From Scylla paramamosain (lineage: Eukaryota > Arthropoda > Malacostraca > Decapoda > Portunidae): a stretch of 64,000 nucleotides of DNA. A program made the position numbers and the translations under genes. Numbering within the stretch: position 1 is the stretch's first letter; every line of letters begins with the position of its first letter. This document shows positions 1 through 9,551 of the stretch, piece by piece. The notes beneath the pieces are model-generated. The model worked only from the letters and a program-made list of their open reading frames with translations, ran no database searches and had not been told where the DNA came from. The stretch spans positions 282,501 to 346,500 of the forward strand of contig NC_087193.1 of assembly GCF_035594125.1 (NCBI RefSeq), read 5' to 3'.

Positions 1-25
1 TAGACTGACAAATGTAACTGATGCC

Positions 26-402
26 TCATGGAACACATACATGGGAAGCATAGCCTGCGATGCTGCGACGCAACTCGTTGTGCGGAGCGACGCCTTGAGG
101 CTGTTGCTGCGTATACTGTTCCTGCTGTTGTTGGTGCTGCCGACGCCGTTGTGGTGATGCATGAGCATGAGCATGAGCATGAGGTATGGGCAAAGATTGA
201 TCACTACTGACCGCAACAACCACTTCTCCTTTCACTATAGGACTGTCAAGGTGTAGTCTGGCTAAAGGGAGTGGAACTGGATCATGAAAATCTTTTAAAT
301 ACACCTTTTCACCAGTATGGCTTTTTTCAATCCCAGGGATTGCTGATTTTAGTACAAGTGACTGGCCTCCAGCAGTATCTCTTATGATATTTACTGAATA
401 AT
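26..402 (-). pseudogene. Retropepsin-like aspartic protease start (pol), degenerate
   Basis: Reading minus from about 400, the frame gives VNIIRDTAGGQSLVLKSAI. This aligns by eye with the retropepsin active-site block 'ilrDTGa.qSlll'. The second glycine of D-T-G is replaced (D-T-A at about 374-379), so the active site is altered. It is followed by PLARLHLDSPIVKGEVVVAV, which matches the conserved strand region after the active site in this gag-pol family. After that, at 175-150, lies an imperfect His-Ala repeat encoded by (catgag)n, and then a Gln-rich stretch. These look like microsatellite expansion inside the old protease frame. Confidence 0.6.
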
Positions 403-830
403 TTAAGTCATCACCAAAGGAGACTGATCCTTATGGTATAAATGGGGTAAATAACTTGTTAGAGGGATCGTGGTACTAAATGAGGCCAATGGCTTGGTAA
501 AAGCACCTTTTACTACTTTGTACTTAGGATTAGAGCAATCTCTTATGAGGTGGCCAGACTTTTTGCAAAATGCACACACTGGAGAGAACTTGTTACTACT
601 AACGATCGACTTGCCATCATTTACAACACCTATACCAGACTTTACAGTTGACTCAGCCTTCCTCTCTCCCACGGGACCTGGACGGTGAATCAGTGAAAAC
701 ACGTCTGCAATTTCAGCAGCTTTAAGTAAGTCTGTCTCGTCTCTGCTGGTGATGTGCATTATAACTGAATGAGGCACCTTGTGTTTAAATTCCTCTAAGG
801 CGATCAAGTTTACTAGCTGGTCATATGTGG
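403..830 (-). pseudogene. Gag nucleocapsid region with one CCHC zinc knuckle
   Basis: This is the continuation of gag after the frameshift. Within a 134-residue open stretch (807-403) a zinc knuckle CAFCKKSGHLIRDC is seen, with C78, C81, H86 and C91 spaced C-x2-C-x4-H-x4-C. This motif binds element RNA in nucleocapsid proteins. The N-terminal part (about residues 1-40) reads as the end of the capsid region (HSVIMHITSRDETDLLKAAE). It lies directly upstream, in the minus sense, of the protease part. The knuckle is intact, but the frame relation to the capsid block is broken. Confidence 0.7.
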
Positions 831-843
831 TGACTAAAGCCGA

Positions 844-1203
844 CTAAAGCCACTTTTGCAGCGCTCTGTACTTATCTGATGCGAACTCAAAGTATTTCTG
901 GTGTTGGAGTTTAAGATTCCTAAATTTTTGTCTGTAACCTTCTGTTGTAATGGAATATGCCGTTAGAATACCTTTCTTAAGTGAGGCATAATCAGTGTTA
1001 TTTTCTAGACCTCCCAAGATAGTTAAAGCTTTCTCAGTGATCTTGGGCCTTAGGAGCCATGCCCAATCCTCTTGAGGCAATTCAAAGCGTTCAACAGAGG
1101 ATTCGAACTCCCTGAAGGAACTTTCGGCATCTTGATCTGAGAATTGTGGTAAGAGGGACAAATATTTAATGATCTTAACCTTGTCTGGAGGTTGTTTTTG
1201 CAA
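844..1203 (-). pseudogene. Gag capsid-like (SCAN-related) domain
   Basis: About 119 residues are open. The N-terminal half has repeated acidic and aromatic residues (SSFREFESSVERF). The middle has WAWLLRPKITEKALTIL and the C-terminal part has EGYRQKFRNLK. The pattern of a leucine-rich helix, then 'Y..LK..IL.AY', then 'EGYRQKFR' is typical of capsid domains in SCAN-like gags, which assemble the particle around element RNA. The frame stops at 844 because of a directly repeated 10-mer (gactaaagcc twice, 831-850). Beyond that point gag continues in another frame. Upstream, at about 1210-1370, is a Lys/Glu-rich helix that would be the N-terminal part of gag. Confidence 0.65.
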
Positions 1204-1419
1204 CAGGAGTAACGGGTGAGCTCTTTCTTTCTCTGCTTGTTTCTCCTTATGATCTCTGTTTCACCTTCTCCTCCTTCTCATATTCTCTGTCTCTCCTTCT
1301 CCTTCTCATATTCTATCTTCATTTGCAAAGCTTTAATTTTAACTTTCTCTATTTCTAAAAGAATATAAGGATCTTAAGTGTGACTCTATCTCGAGACCCC
1401 CATTATTAAAGAGATCAGT

Positions 1420-2035
1420 TCTGTGGCTTCCCTGCGTGAACTGTTAACTTCTTAAAGTGTTGGACGTCTACGAAAAGACGTGGAAAAGTGCGGGGTGGTA
1501 TCATCAGCGTAGGAGTGGATAGGACAAGAAGTTTGGTTTAGAAGATCATTGATGAATAATAGGAGAAGAGTGCGTGACAGGACAGAACCCTGGGGAACAC
1601 CACTGTTAATAGATTTAGGAGAAAACAGTGACCGTCTACCATAGCAGCAAGAGAACGGTCAGAAAGGAAACTTGAGATGAAGTTACAGAGAGGATAGAAT
1701 CCGTAGGAGAGCAATTTCGAAATCAAAGTTTTTTGCCAGATTTTATCAAAAGCTTTTGATATGTCTAAGGCAAGAGCAAAAGTTTCACCATCTCTAAAAG
1801 AGGATGACTAAGACTCAGTAAGGAAAGACAGATCACCAGTAGAGAGGCCTTGATGGAATCTATAATGGCGATCAAATAGAAGGTTGCGGAGTAATAGTTG
1901 TTTAAGAATCTTCCTGTTGAGCATAGATTCAAAAACTTTAGATAGGCAAGAAATTAAAACAGTAGGAGGGATTAGACCGGTCACCCTTTTTAGGAACAGG
2001 CTGAATGCAGACAAACTTCCAGCAAGAAGGAAAGG
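1420..2035 (-). mobile_element. LINE family A fragment (A1), reverse transcriptase middle part
   Basis: Minus-strand frames read as LINE A reverse transcriptase: SCLSKVFESMLNRKIL and STGDLSFLTES (2014-1808), then SKLLSYGFYPLCNFISSF with SDRSLAAMVDG (1726-1538). The match to the copies at 18.4-20.8 and 39.6-41.5 kb is nearly continuous by eye. Several short indels separate the frames. Both ends are truncated: the upstream side stops at about 2035 in the 'CWKF..IQPV' region, and the downstream side stops at about 1420 after the YADD region. No target-site duplication is visible. Confidence 0.85.
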
Positions 2036-2165
2036 TTGACAGGCTTTAATAATCTACAAAAGAAACAAACACTTAAACTGTCTAGAATACGTCCAAGTAC
2101 GAACATATCCCACCCAAAACCACTAACAACGAATGAAAAAGAAAGAAAGAAAACAAAGAACAAAG
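2036..2165. other. Spacer between LINE A1 and a CR1 copy
   Basis: This is A-rich sequence with (gaaa)n-like runs at about 2137-2170. No coding or RNA feature is seen. Confidence 0.5.
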
Positions 2166-3245
2166 AACAGGAGAAGCATGGCTTCACGAAGGGGAAGTCT
2201 TGCCTGACAAACTTGTTAAGTGTTTACAGTAAGGTTTACGAGGTTGCATATAATGGACATCCTACATCTGGACTCTAGTAAAGCGTTTGACAAGGTACCC
2301 CATCAGAGGCTCCTGAGAAAGGTTAGGGGGCACAGGATAGATAGAAATATGTTAGACTGGATAAGGTCGTGGCTAAGCGAGAAGCGACGGAGAGTTGTAA
2401 TAAATGGCTGTAAATCCAAGTGGGGTCAAGTAATTAGTGGGGTGCCACAGGGATCAGTATTAGGGTCATTATTGTTTTTAATGTATATCAATGACTTAGA
2501 TACTGGAATTAGTAGTGATGTTAGTAAATTTGTGGATGACACGGAGATAGGTAGATTATTTAGGTCAGAATCGGATGCCATCGCCTTGTAGGCAGATTTG
2601 GATAGGATGAACTAATGGACAAACAGGCGGCAAATACAGTATAATATCAACAAATGCAAAGTACTTAGCGCAGGTAGAGGACGCCCACACAGTAGGTATA
2701 TAACAAATAATAAAGCTCTGGTAGGTTTGAAGGTACGAAAAAGATTTGGGAGTTATAGTTATCTCTAAACTCCTTGTAAGAAAACAATGCATTGAGGCCA
2801 GAAACACGGCAAATAGGATATTAGGATTATTATTATTATTTTTTTTTTTTTTTTAGAATTATTATAAGTAGAAGTCCCGAAGTAATGTTGAAATTATATT
2901 TGACCCTGGTCAGACCTCGTCTAGACTACGCTCTGCAGTTCTGGTCCCCATATTGCAGGAAGAATTTAGGTTTATTAAAATCAGTAAAAAGGAGAATGAC
3001 TAAAAGGATACAGGGAATGAGGACTATTTCTTACGAAGAGAGATTGAAGCTGTTAAATTTACATTCTTGAGAGAGATGTAGGTTTAAAGGGGAACCTTAA
3101 GTGGAAGGAGTCTTTAAGTGGTATAAGGATTTTAACAAGGGGGACGTAAGCAAAATTCTTAGGATCAGTAACTAGGACAAAACAAGAAATAACGGGTTCA
3201 AACTAGAAAAATTTAGGTTAAAGAAGAAATAGGAAGGAATTAGTT
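2166..3245 (+). mobile_element. CR1-like LINE fragment (B1), reverse transcriptase
   Basis: Plus-strand frames read as the CR1-type RT core. HGFTKGKSCLTNLLSVY starts near 2177. SSKAFDKVPHQRLLRKV (about 2277) is motif A. SGVPQGSVLGSLLFLMYIND (about 2437) is motif B. FVDDTEIG (about 2528) is motif C with both aspartates kept. The thumb and C-terminal region follows at 2885-3070 (VRPRLDYALQFWSPYCRK). A T-run and (TTA)n insertion lies at about 2829-2856. The copy lacks everything upstream of the RT fingers and lacks its own 3' end, which is cut where the next copy (opposite strand) begins at about 3250. Confidence 0.88.
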
Positions 3246-3254
3246 CTCAAATAA

Positions 3255-5640
3255 AGAACATAAGAAATAAGGGAAGCTGCAAAAAGCGACCAGGCTTACA
3301 CGTGGCAATCCCTGCATGAAATATACCTACTTATTTCCATCTATTATCGCCATCCATAAACCTGTCTAATCTTCTCTTAAAGCTCTCTAGTGTCCTAGCA
3401 CTAACAACATGATTACTGAGTCCGTTCCACTCATCTACCACTCTATTTGAGAACCTATTTTTTCCTATCTCCTTCCTAAACCTAAATTTTTCAAGCTTGA
3501 ACCCGTTATTTCTTGTTCTACCCTGGTTGCTGATCCTAAGAATTTTGTTTACATCTCCCTTGTTATAGCCCTTATACCACTTAAAGACTTCTATCAGGTC
3601 CCCTCTTAACCTACGTCTTTCTAAAGAATGTAAATTTAACAACTTCAGTCTCGCCTCGTAAGGAATACTCCTCATCCCCTGTATCCTTTTAGTCATTCTC
3701 TTCTGTACTGATTCTAATAGACCTATATCTTTCCTGTAATGTGGGGACCAGAACTGCACAGCGTAGTCTAGATGAGGTCTGACAAGTATAACTTTAATAT
3801 TACTTCCGGCCTTCTACTTTTAACACTCCTAAAAATGAATCCTAGTACCCTATTTGCCCTGTTTCTGGCTTCTATGCATTGTTTCACTAGACGGAGTTCA
3901 GAGCTAACTATAACTCCTAAATCTTTCTCGTACCCTGTACCTACGAGAGTTTGGTTGTTTAATGTGTACCTACTGTAAGGGTTTTCTCTACCTACGCTAA
4001 GTAATTTGAATTTATTGATATTAAATTGCATTTGCCATCTATCTGTCCATTCATTCAATCTAAATCTGCCTGCACGGCGATGGCATCCAATTCTGACCTA
4101 ATTAATGTACCTATCTTTGTGTAATCCGCAAATTTACTAACATCACTACTAATTCCACTATCCAAGTCATTGATATATATATTAGAAATAACAATGGCCC
4201 TAATACCCTGTGGCATCCCACTAATTACATGACCCCACTCAGATTTCGAACCGTTTATTACAACTCTTTGTCGCCTGTCACTAAGCCATGACCCTATCCA
4301 GCCTAACACCTTCCCATCGATCCCGTGTGCCCTAACCTTTCTCAGGAGCCTTTGATGGGGTACCTTGTCAAATGCTTTACTAAAGTCCAGATATAAGATA
4401 TCATAATTTTCACCATTATCTACTGCCTCGTACGCTTTACTGTACAAACTTAACAAGTTTTGTTTTGTTTTGCCATGCTGTGACTGATTTATCAAGTTAT
4501 GTTTGTCTAAATGTTCCCTAATGTTCCTCGCTATTATTGACTCTAATATTTTACCTACAACTGAAGTTAAGCTGATAGGTTTATAGTTACACGCTAAAGT
4601 TTTATCTCCTTTCTTAAAGATGGGTACTACATTAACCTGCCTCCACATTACTGGTACCTCACCCGACTCCAGTGATTTCCTAAAGACAGAAACTAACGGC
4701 TCACTAATAACCTCTTTGCATTCCTTAAGTACTCTGGGATATATTTCATCTGGTCCTGTTGTCTTGAACTTTTTTAGCCTATCTCCTGTTCCACTATCTC
4801 CCTAGTTATGGAAATATCTGTCAGCTTTTCATTCTCATCTACTCTAAACACCTGTTCACTATCTGGCATATCCTGCATGTTTTCCTGGGTGAAGACAGTT
4901 AAAAAATACTCATTCAGAAGATTACTAATCTCCTCCCCAGAACTAACCAGCTCCCCATTTCCTGCCTTTAATGGACCTATAGTATCCTTATTCTTCGTCC
5001 TGTATACCTGATAAAATCTCTTGGTGCCCGTCTTCGCCTGGCTGGCTACCTTTAATTCATAATTGCCCTGAGCTTTCCTCGTTAACTTTCTGGCTGTTCT
5101 AACTAATTCATTATACTGTGTCCTTAAAACTTCTTCACCTGCCCTTAATCTCTTATATATATTTCTCTTACGCCCTATATAATCCTTTAACCTAGCAGTC
5201 ATCCATTTAGGGTCATTTTTTTTGTGATCTTATTGTTCTATACGTGATATTTGCTAACTGACTTGTATGAACTTTATCTACGAAATATTTATACAATTCA
5301 TCTATATTTACCTCACCTAATCCCCTCATCTCGGCCCCTATCATCCTCTCCACTCCCTCATCTACTCGCCTCGACCTCACCTCTCTCATTTCAGCATCAC
5401 CTGACATTCCAACATACTCACACCTATTTCCCCCTTCTTCTTTCCTACGCCCTTTCTGGACACATCTTCCCTCCTCTTGTCCTACATCCTCACGCTTCAC
5501 CTCATCTCTCTCATCCTGCCTTATCTCTCTGAACTCCGTCCTTGACCTGACCTTACCCTGCATCCCTTGCCAGTCTACTCCTTGGAGGTACCTTTTTAAT
5601 TCCTCAAACTCTGCTCTCCTAAAGCCAGATATTTTACTAG
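3255..5640 (-). mobile_element. CR1-like LINE copy (B2), 5'-truncated
   Basis: This runs on the minus strand from about 5640 to a proper CR1-B 3' end at about 3255 (complement of the cttatttcttatgttctt tail). Open pieces are 5563-5213 (acidic linker before RT), 5202-4774 (linker to RT start), 4648-4055 (RT palm) and 4058-3331 (thumb and C-terminal region). Motif A is intact (YLDFSKAFDKVPH). Motif B is damaged (GMPQGIRAIV for GVPQGSVLGP). Motif C reads FADY for FADD, which loses the second catalytic aspartate, so the copy cannot be active. Its 5' end (near 5640) abuts a plus-strand CR1 3' fragment. Confidence 0.9.
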
Positions 5641-5860
5641 TGCTAGGTGAATTTAACGGACTCAGTAATCAAGTTGTTAGTGCTGAGTCATTAGGGAGTT
5701 TTAAGAGAAGATTAAACAGATTCATGGATGGGGATGATAGCTGGAAATAGGTAGGTATGTTTCATATAGGGACTGCCACGTGTAGGCCTAATTGTTTCTT
5801 GCAGCTTCCCTTATTTCTGATATTTTTTATGTTATGTTTAATAGACAGTCAGACAGTTTT
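5641..5860 (+). mobile_element. CR1-like LINE 3'-terminal fragment
   Basis: Plus-strand sequence from about 5646 matches the last part of CR1-B: the coding end (NGLSNQVVSAESLGSFKRR, FMDGDDSW), then the 3' UTR 'catatagggactgccacgtg', then cttgcagcttcccttattt and a decayed octamer tail. It is joined head-on to copy B2 at about 5640-5646. It may be an independent insertion or the far arm of a rearranged copy. Confidence 0.8.
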
Positions 5861-6210
5861 TGAAGTCTTGATATTCTGTAAGGGAAAAAAATATCTTCTT
5901 AAGTTCTACAATAACCCACGCAGGGCTCTTCAGGAAATTACTAGTACAATAACAGTTTTAATACGGCATTCATTCTCCTTAATAACACTCGCTTTAATTT
6001 CACAGCGCGTGGTGGTGATGACGTGGTATAGTTAAGTCTCATAGCGGTGCAATGGCTGGTAACTTAGGTGTTGCTGGTGATTTATTGCCGGTTCTCCTTA
6101 CTCTTTACTTCAGGGAGCGTCGCGAAGGTTAATGCGTCCCCCAAGAGATTCATAGTGTTTCGTTGTGCTGCGCATTGTCTTTTCCAAAGGCAACACTTCG
6201 TGAAGCATAG
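5861..6210. other. Non-coding stretch, no feature recognised
   Basis: Short open frames here have no recognisable motifs and no splice context. Confidence 0.4.
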
Positions 6211-8247
6211 CAAATTGCGATCACAGAAAAATAACCCTAAATGGATGACTGCTAGGTTGAAACATTATATAGGGCGGAAGAAGAGAATATATAAGAGATT
6301 AAGGGCAGGTGAAGAAGTTTTAAGGCCACAATATAATAAATTAGTTAGAACAGTCGGAAGTTTAAAGAGGAAAGCTAGGGGGCAATTATGAATTAAAGAT
6401 AGCCAGCCAGGCGAAGATGGACCCGAATGGATTTTATCAGGTATACAGGACGAAGAGTAAGGATACTATAGGTCCATAAGAGGCAACAGATGGGGAGATG
6501 GTTAGTTCTGGGGAGGAGATTAGTAATATTCTGAATAAGTATTTTTTAACTGTCTTCACCCAGGAAAACATGCAGGATATGCCAGATAGTGAACAGATGT
6601 TTAGAGCACATGAGTATAAGCTGACAGATATTTCCATAATTAAGGAGATAGTGAAACAGGAGAGAGGCTAAAAAAGTTCAAGACACCAGGACCAGATGAA
6701 ATATATCCCAGAGTACTTAAGGAATGCAAAGAGGTTATTAGTAAGCCGTTAGTTTCTGTCTTTAGGAAATCACTGGAGTCGGGTGAGGTACCAGTAATGT
6801 GGAGGAAGGCTAATGTAGTACCCATCTTTAAGAAAGGAGCTAAAACTTTAGTGTCTTATTATAGACCTGTCAGCTTAACATCAGTTGTAGGTAAAATATT
6901 GGAGTCAATAATAGCGAGGAACGTTAGGGAACATTTAGACAAACATAACTTGATAAATCAGTCACAGCATGGCTTCACGAAGGGGAAGTCTTGCCTGACA
7001 AGCTTGTTAAGTTTATACAATAAAGTGTATGAGGCAGTAGATATTGGTGATAGTTATGATATCTTATACCTGGACTTTAATAAAGCATTTGACAAGGTAC
7101 CCCATGAAAGGCTCCTGAGAAAGGTTAGGACACACGGGATAGATGGGAAGGTGTTAGGCTGGATAGGGTCATGGCTTAGCGACAGGCGACAGAGTTGTAA
7201 TAAACGGCTCCAAATCCGAATGGAGTCATGTAATTAGTGGGGTGCCACAGGGATCAGTATTAGGGCCATTGTTATTTCTAATATGTATTAATGACTTGGA
7301 TAGTGGAATTAGTAGTGATGTTAGTAAATTTGCGAATGACACAAAGACAGGTAGATTAATTAGGTCAGAATCGGATGCCACCGCCTTGCAGGCAGATTTA
7401 GATAGGATGAATGAATGGACCGACAGATGGCAAATGCAATTTAATATCAACAAATGTAAAGTACTTAGCGTAGATAAAGGAGACCCACACAGTAGGTACA
7501 CATTAAATAACGAAATTCTGGTAGGTACAGGGTATGAGAAAGATTTAGGATTTATAGTTAGCTCTGAACTCCGTCTAGGAAAACAATGCATAGAGGCCAG
7601 AAACAGTGCAAATAGGATACAGTGCAAACAGAAACAGTGCAAATAGGATTTTTAGGAGTGTTAAAAGTAGAAGGCCGGAAGTAATATTAAAGTTATACTT
7701 GGCGCTGGTCAGACCTCATCTAGATTACGCTGTGCAGTTCTGGTCCCCACATTACAAGAAAGATATAGGTCTATTAGAATCAGTACAGAGGAGAATGACT
7801 AAAAAGATATAGGGGATGAGGAGTATTCTTTACGAGGCGAGATTGAAGCTGTTAAATCTACTTTCTTTATAGAGACGTAGAGTAAGAGGGGACCTGATGG
7901 AAGTTTTTAAGTGGTATAAGGGTTATAACAAGAGGAATATAAGCAACATTCTTAGGATCAACAACCAGCGTAGAATAAGAAATAACGGGTTCAGGCTTGA
8001 AAAATTTAGGTTTAAGAAAAAGATAGGAAGAAATTGGTTCTCAAATAGAGTGGCAGATGAGTGGAACGGACTCAGTAATCATGTTGTTAGTGCTAGAACA
8101 TTAGGAAGCTTTAAGAGAAGATTAGGCGGGTTTATGGATGGGGATAATAGATGAAAAATAGGTAGGTATATTTCATACAGGGATTGCCACGTGTAAGCCT
8201 GGTCGCTTTTTGTAGCTTTCCTTATTTCTAATGTTCTTATGTTCTAA
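6211..8247 (+). mobile_element. CR1-like LINE copy (B3), 5'-truncated
   Basis: The copy starts in the pre-RT linker (NDPKWMTARL-like reading near 6236). It runs through the RT to a 3' UTR ending cttatttctaatgttcttat. Readable pieces are 6797-7237 (RT fingers and palm: YYRPVSLTSVVGKILES, YLDFNKAFDKVPH), 7242-7646 (motif B PQGSVLGPLLFLI; motif C FANDTKTG), 7606-7812 and 7897-8154 (C-terminal domain ending FMDGDNR). Motif C has lost the first catalytic aspartate (FAND for FADD). A local repeat of 'aacagtgcaaatagga' at 7603-7648 has shifted the frame. The copy is inactive. Confidence 0.9.
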
Positions 8248-8326
8248 TTTGACACATCTTTTTGGCAGCGTTGTTTTTGCTGTTACTATTATTTTATTAG
8301 ATGTTTTCTTCATAGCAGCAAAAGTT

Positions 8327-8353
8327 TGCCAGGTTTTGTGTTGTTATTGTTAT

Positions 8354-8409
<56 letters not shown>

Positions 8410-8683
8410 CATCCACGTCTTAGAAACATGCTGCCGCCCGACGCGCCTCGCCCGGTCCGTGCCACCAGACACCACAACAAAATAACGCCCCTGAAGGCGC
8501 CGCGCACGGACCGGTACAGACTCAGTGCGATTCCCACCATGGTGCGAGCCATCAATCAATAGTATTTCCCTCCTAGATTAGGCTTACCTTTAGGATTAAT
8601 GTTAAGTTTTTCCCCATCCCCTATGTACATTTTCAGTTTGTCAACTGCCTAAATAATAAACCGTTTATCATTATTATTATTAT

Positions 8684-8726
<43 letters not shown>

Positions 8727-9034
8727 GGAATAACAAAGCAACATTCGGTCTATTTTTCCTCTCATCTCTTCTTCGTCGTCTACTACTACTGCTACTACTA
8801 GTACTACTACTACTAGTACTACTGCTACTACTACTACTAGTACTACTGCTACTACTACTAGTTTGCCAGGTTTTGTGTTGTTATTGTTATTTTCACACAC
8901 ACACACACACACACACATACAGGAATAACAAATCAATATTCGGTCTATTTTTCCTCTCATCTCTTCTTCGTCGTCTACTACTACTGCTACTACTTCTACT
9001 GCTACTACTAGTACTACTACTACTAGTACTACTG

Positions 9035-9068
<34 letters not shown>

Positions 9069-9100
9069 ATTACTACTACAGCTGCTCCTACTACTACTAC

Positions 9101-9131
<31 letters not shown>

Positions 9132-9144
9132 GCTGCTGCTACTG

Positions 9145-9177
<33 letters not shown>

Positions 9178-9231
9178 TTACTACTACTACTACTACTACT
9201 ACTGCTATTGCTATTATTACCACTACAGCTG

Positions 9232-9281
<50 letters not shown>

Positions 9282-9318
9282 GCTACTACTACTACTACTA
9301 CTACTACTATTACTACTC
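8327..9318. repeat. Microsatellite complex: (CA)n blocks, a roughly 195-bp duplicated module, (CTA)n
   Basis: (CA)n lies at about 8357-8408, 8692-8722 and 8893-8917. (CTA)n/(TAC)n lies at about 8766-8861 and 8975-9317. A module holding a (CA)n tract, 'catacaggaataacaaa', 'ttcggtctatttttcctc' and 'cttcttcgtcgtctacta' occurs at about 8721 and again at about 8916. The lead-in 'tttgccaggttttgtgttg' occurs at 8327 and 8862. This shows segmental tandem duplication of the whole block. Long serine, valine and cysteine runs in every frame are by-products of the repeats. Between about 8410 and 8690 there is no recognisable feature. Confidence 0.9.
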
Positions 9319-9363
9319 ATTTAATATGAAAAAAATGTAAAAATAACAAAAATTACGAGAACA

Positions 9364-9367
<4 letters not shown>

Positions 9368-9449
<82 letters not shown>

Positions 9450-9459
9450 TGTGTGTATT

Positions 9460-9548
<89 letters not shown>
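9368..9548. repeat. (GA)n then (GT)n compound microsatellite
   Basis: About 80 bases of (GA)n run straight into about 100 bases of (GT)n, with one short interruption near 9448-9465. It lies at the 3' side of LINE C, whose tail begins at about 9550. Confidence 0.95.

Positions 9549-9549
<1 letters not shown>

Positions 9550-9551
<2 letters not shown>

Larger units (their letters stand above)
1..1400 (-). mobile_element. Ty3/gypsy-type retroelement remnant, gag to protease, running off the left edge
   Basis: On the minus strand the order is a charged Lys/Glu-rich stretch (about 1370-1210), a capsid-like block (1203-844), a CCHC zinc knuckle (about 575-534) and an aspartic protease start (about 400-300). 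That is the gag-to-pol order of an LTR retrotransposon. The capsid block resembles the SCAN-related gag family, whose SCAN domain is thought to derive from Gmr1-like Ty3/gypsy elements. This lineage call is from memory of the family. No LTR is visible, so the element is cut by the window edge on its 3' side and ends against a LINE fragment on its 5' side. The frame is broken at least once, at 831-850. It is a dead fragment. Confidence 0.7.

Noticed and set aside
8688..9320. 210-codon poly-Ser/Val frame
   Set aside because: It is trinucleotide and dinucleotide repeat translated. No unique protein sequence.
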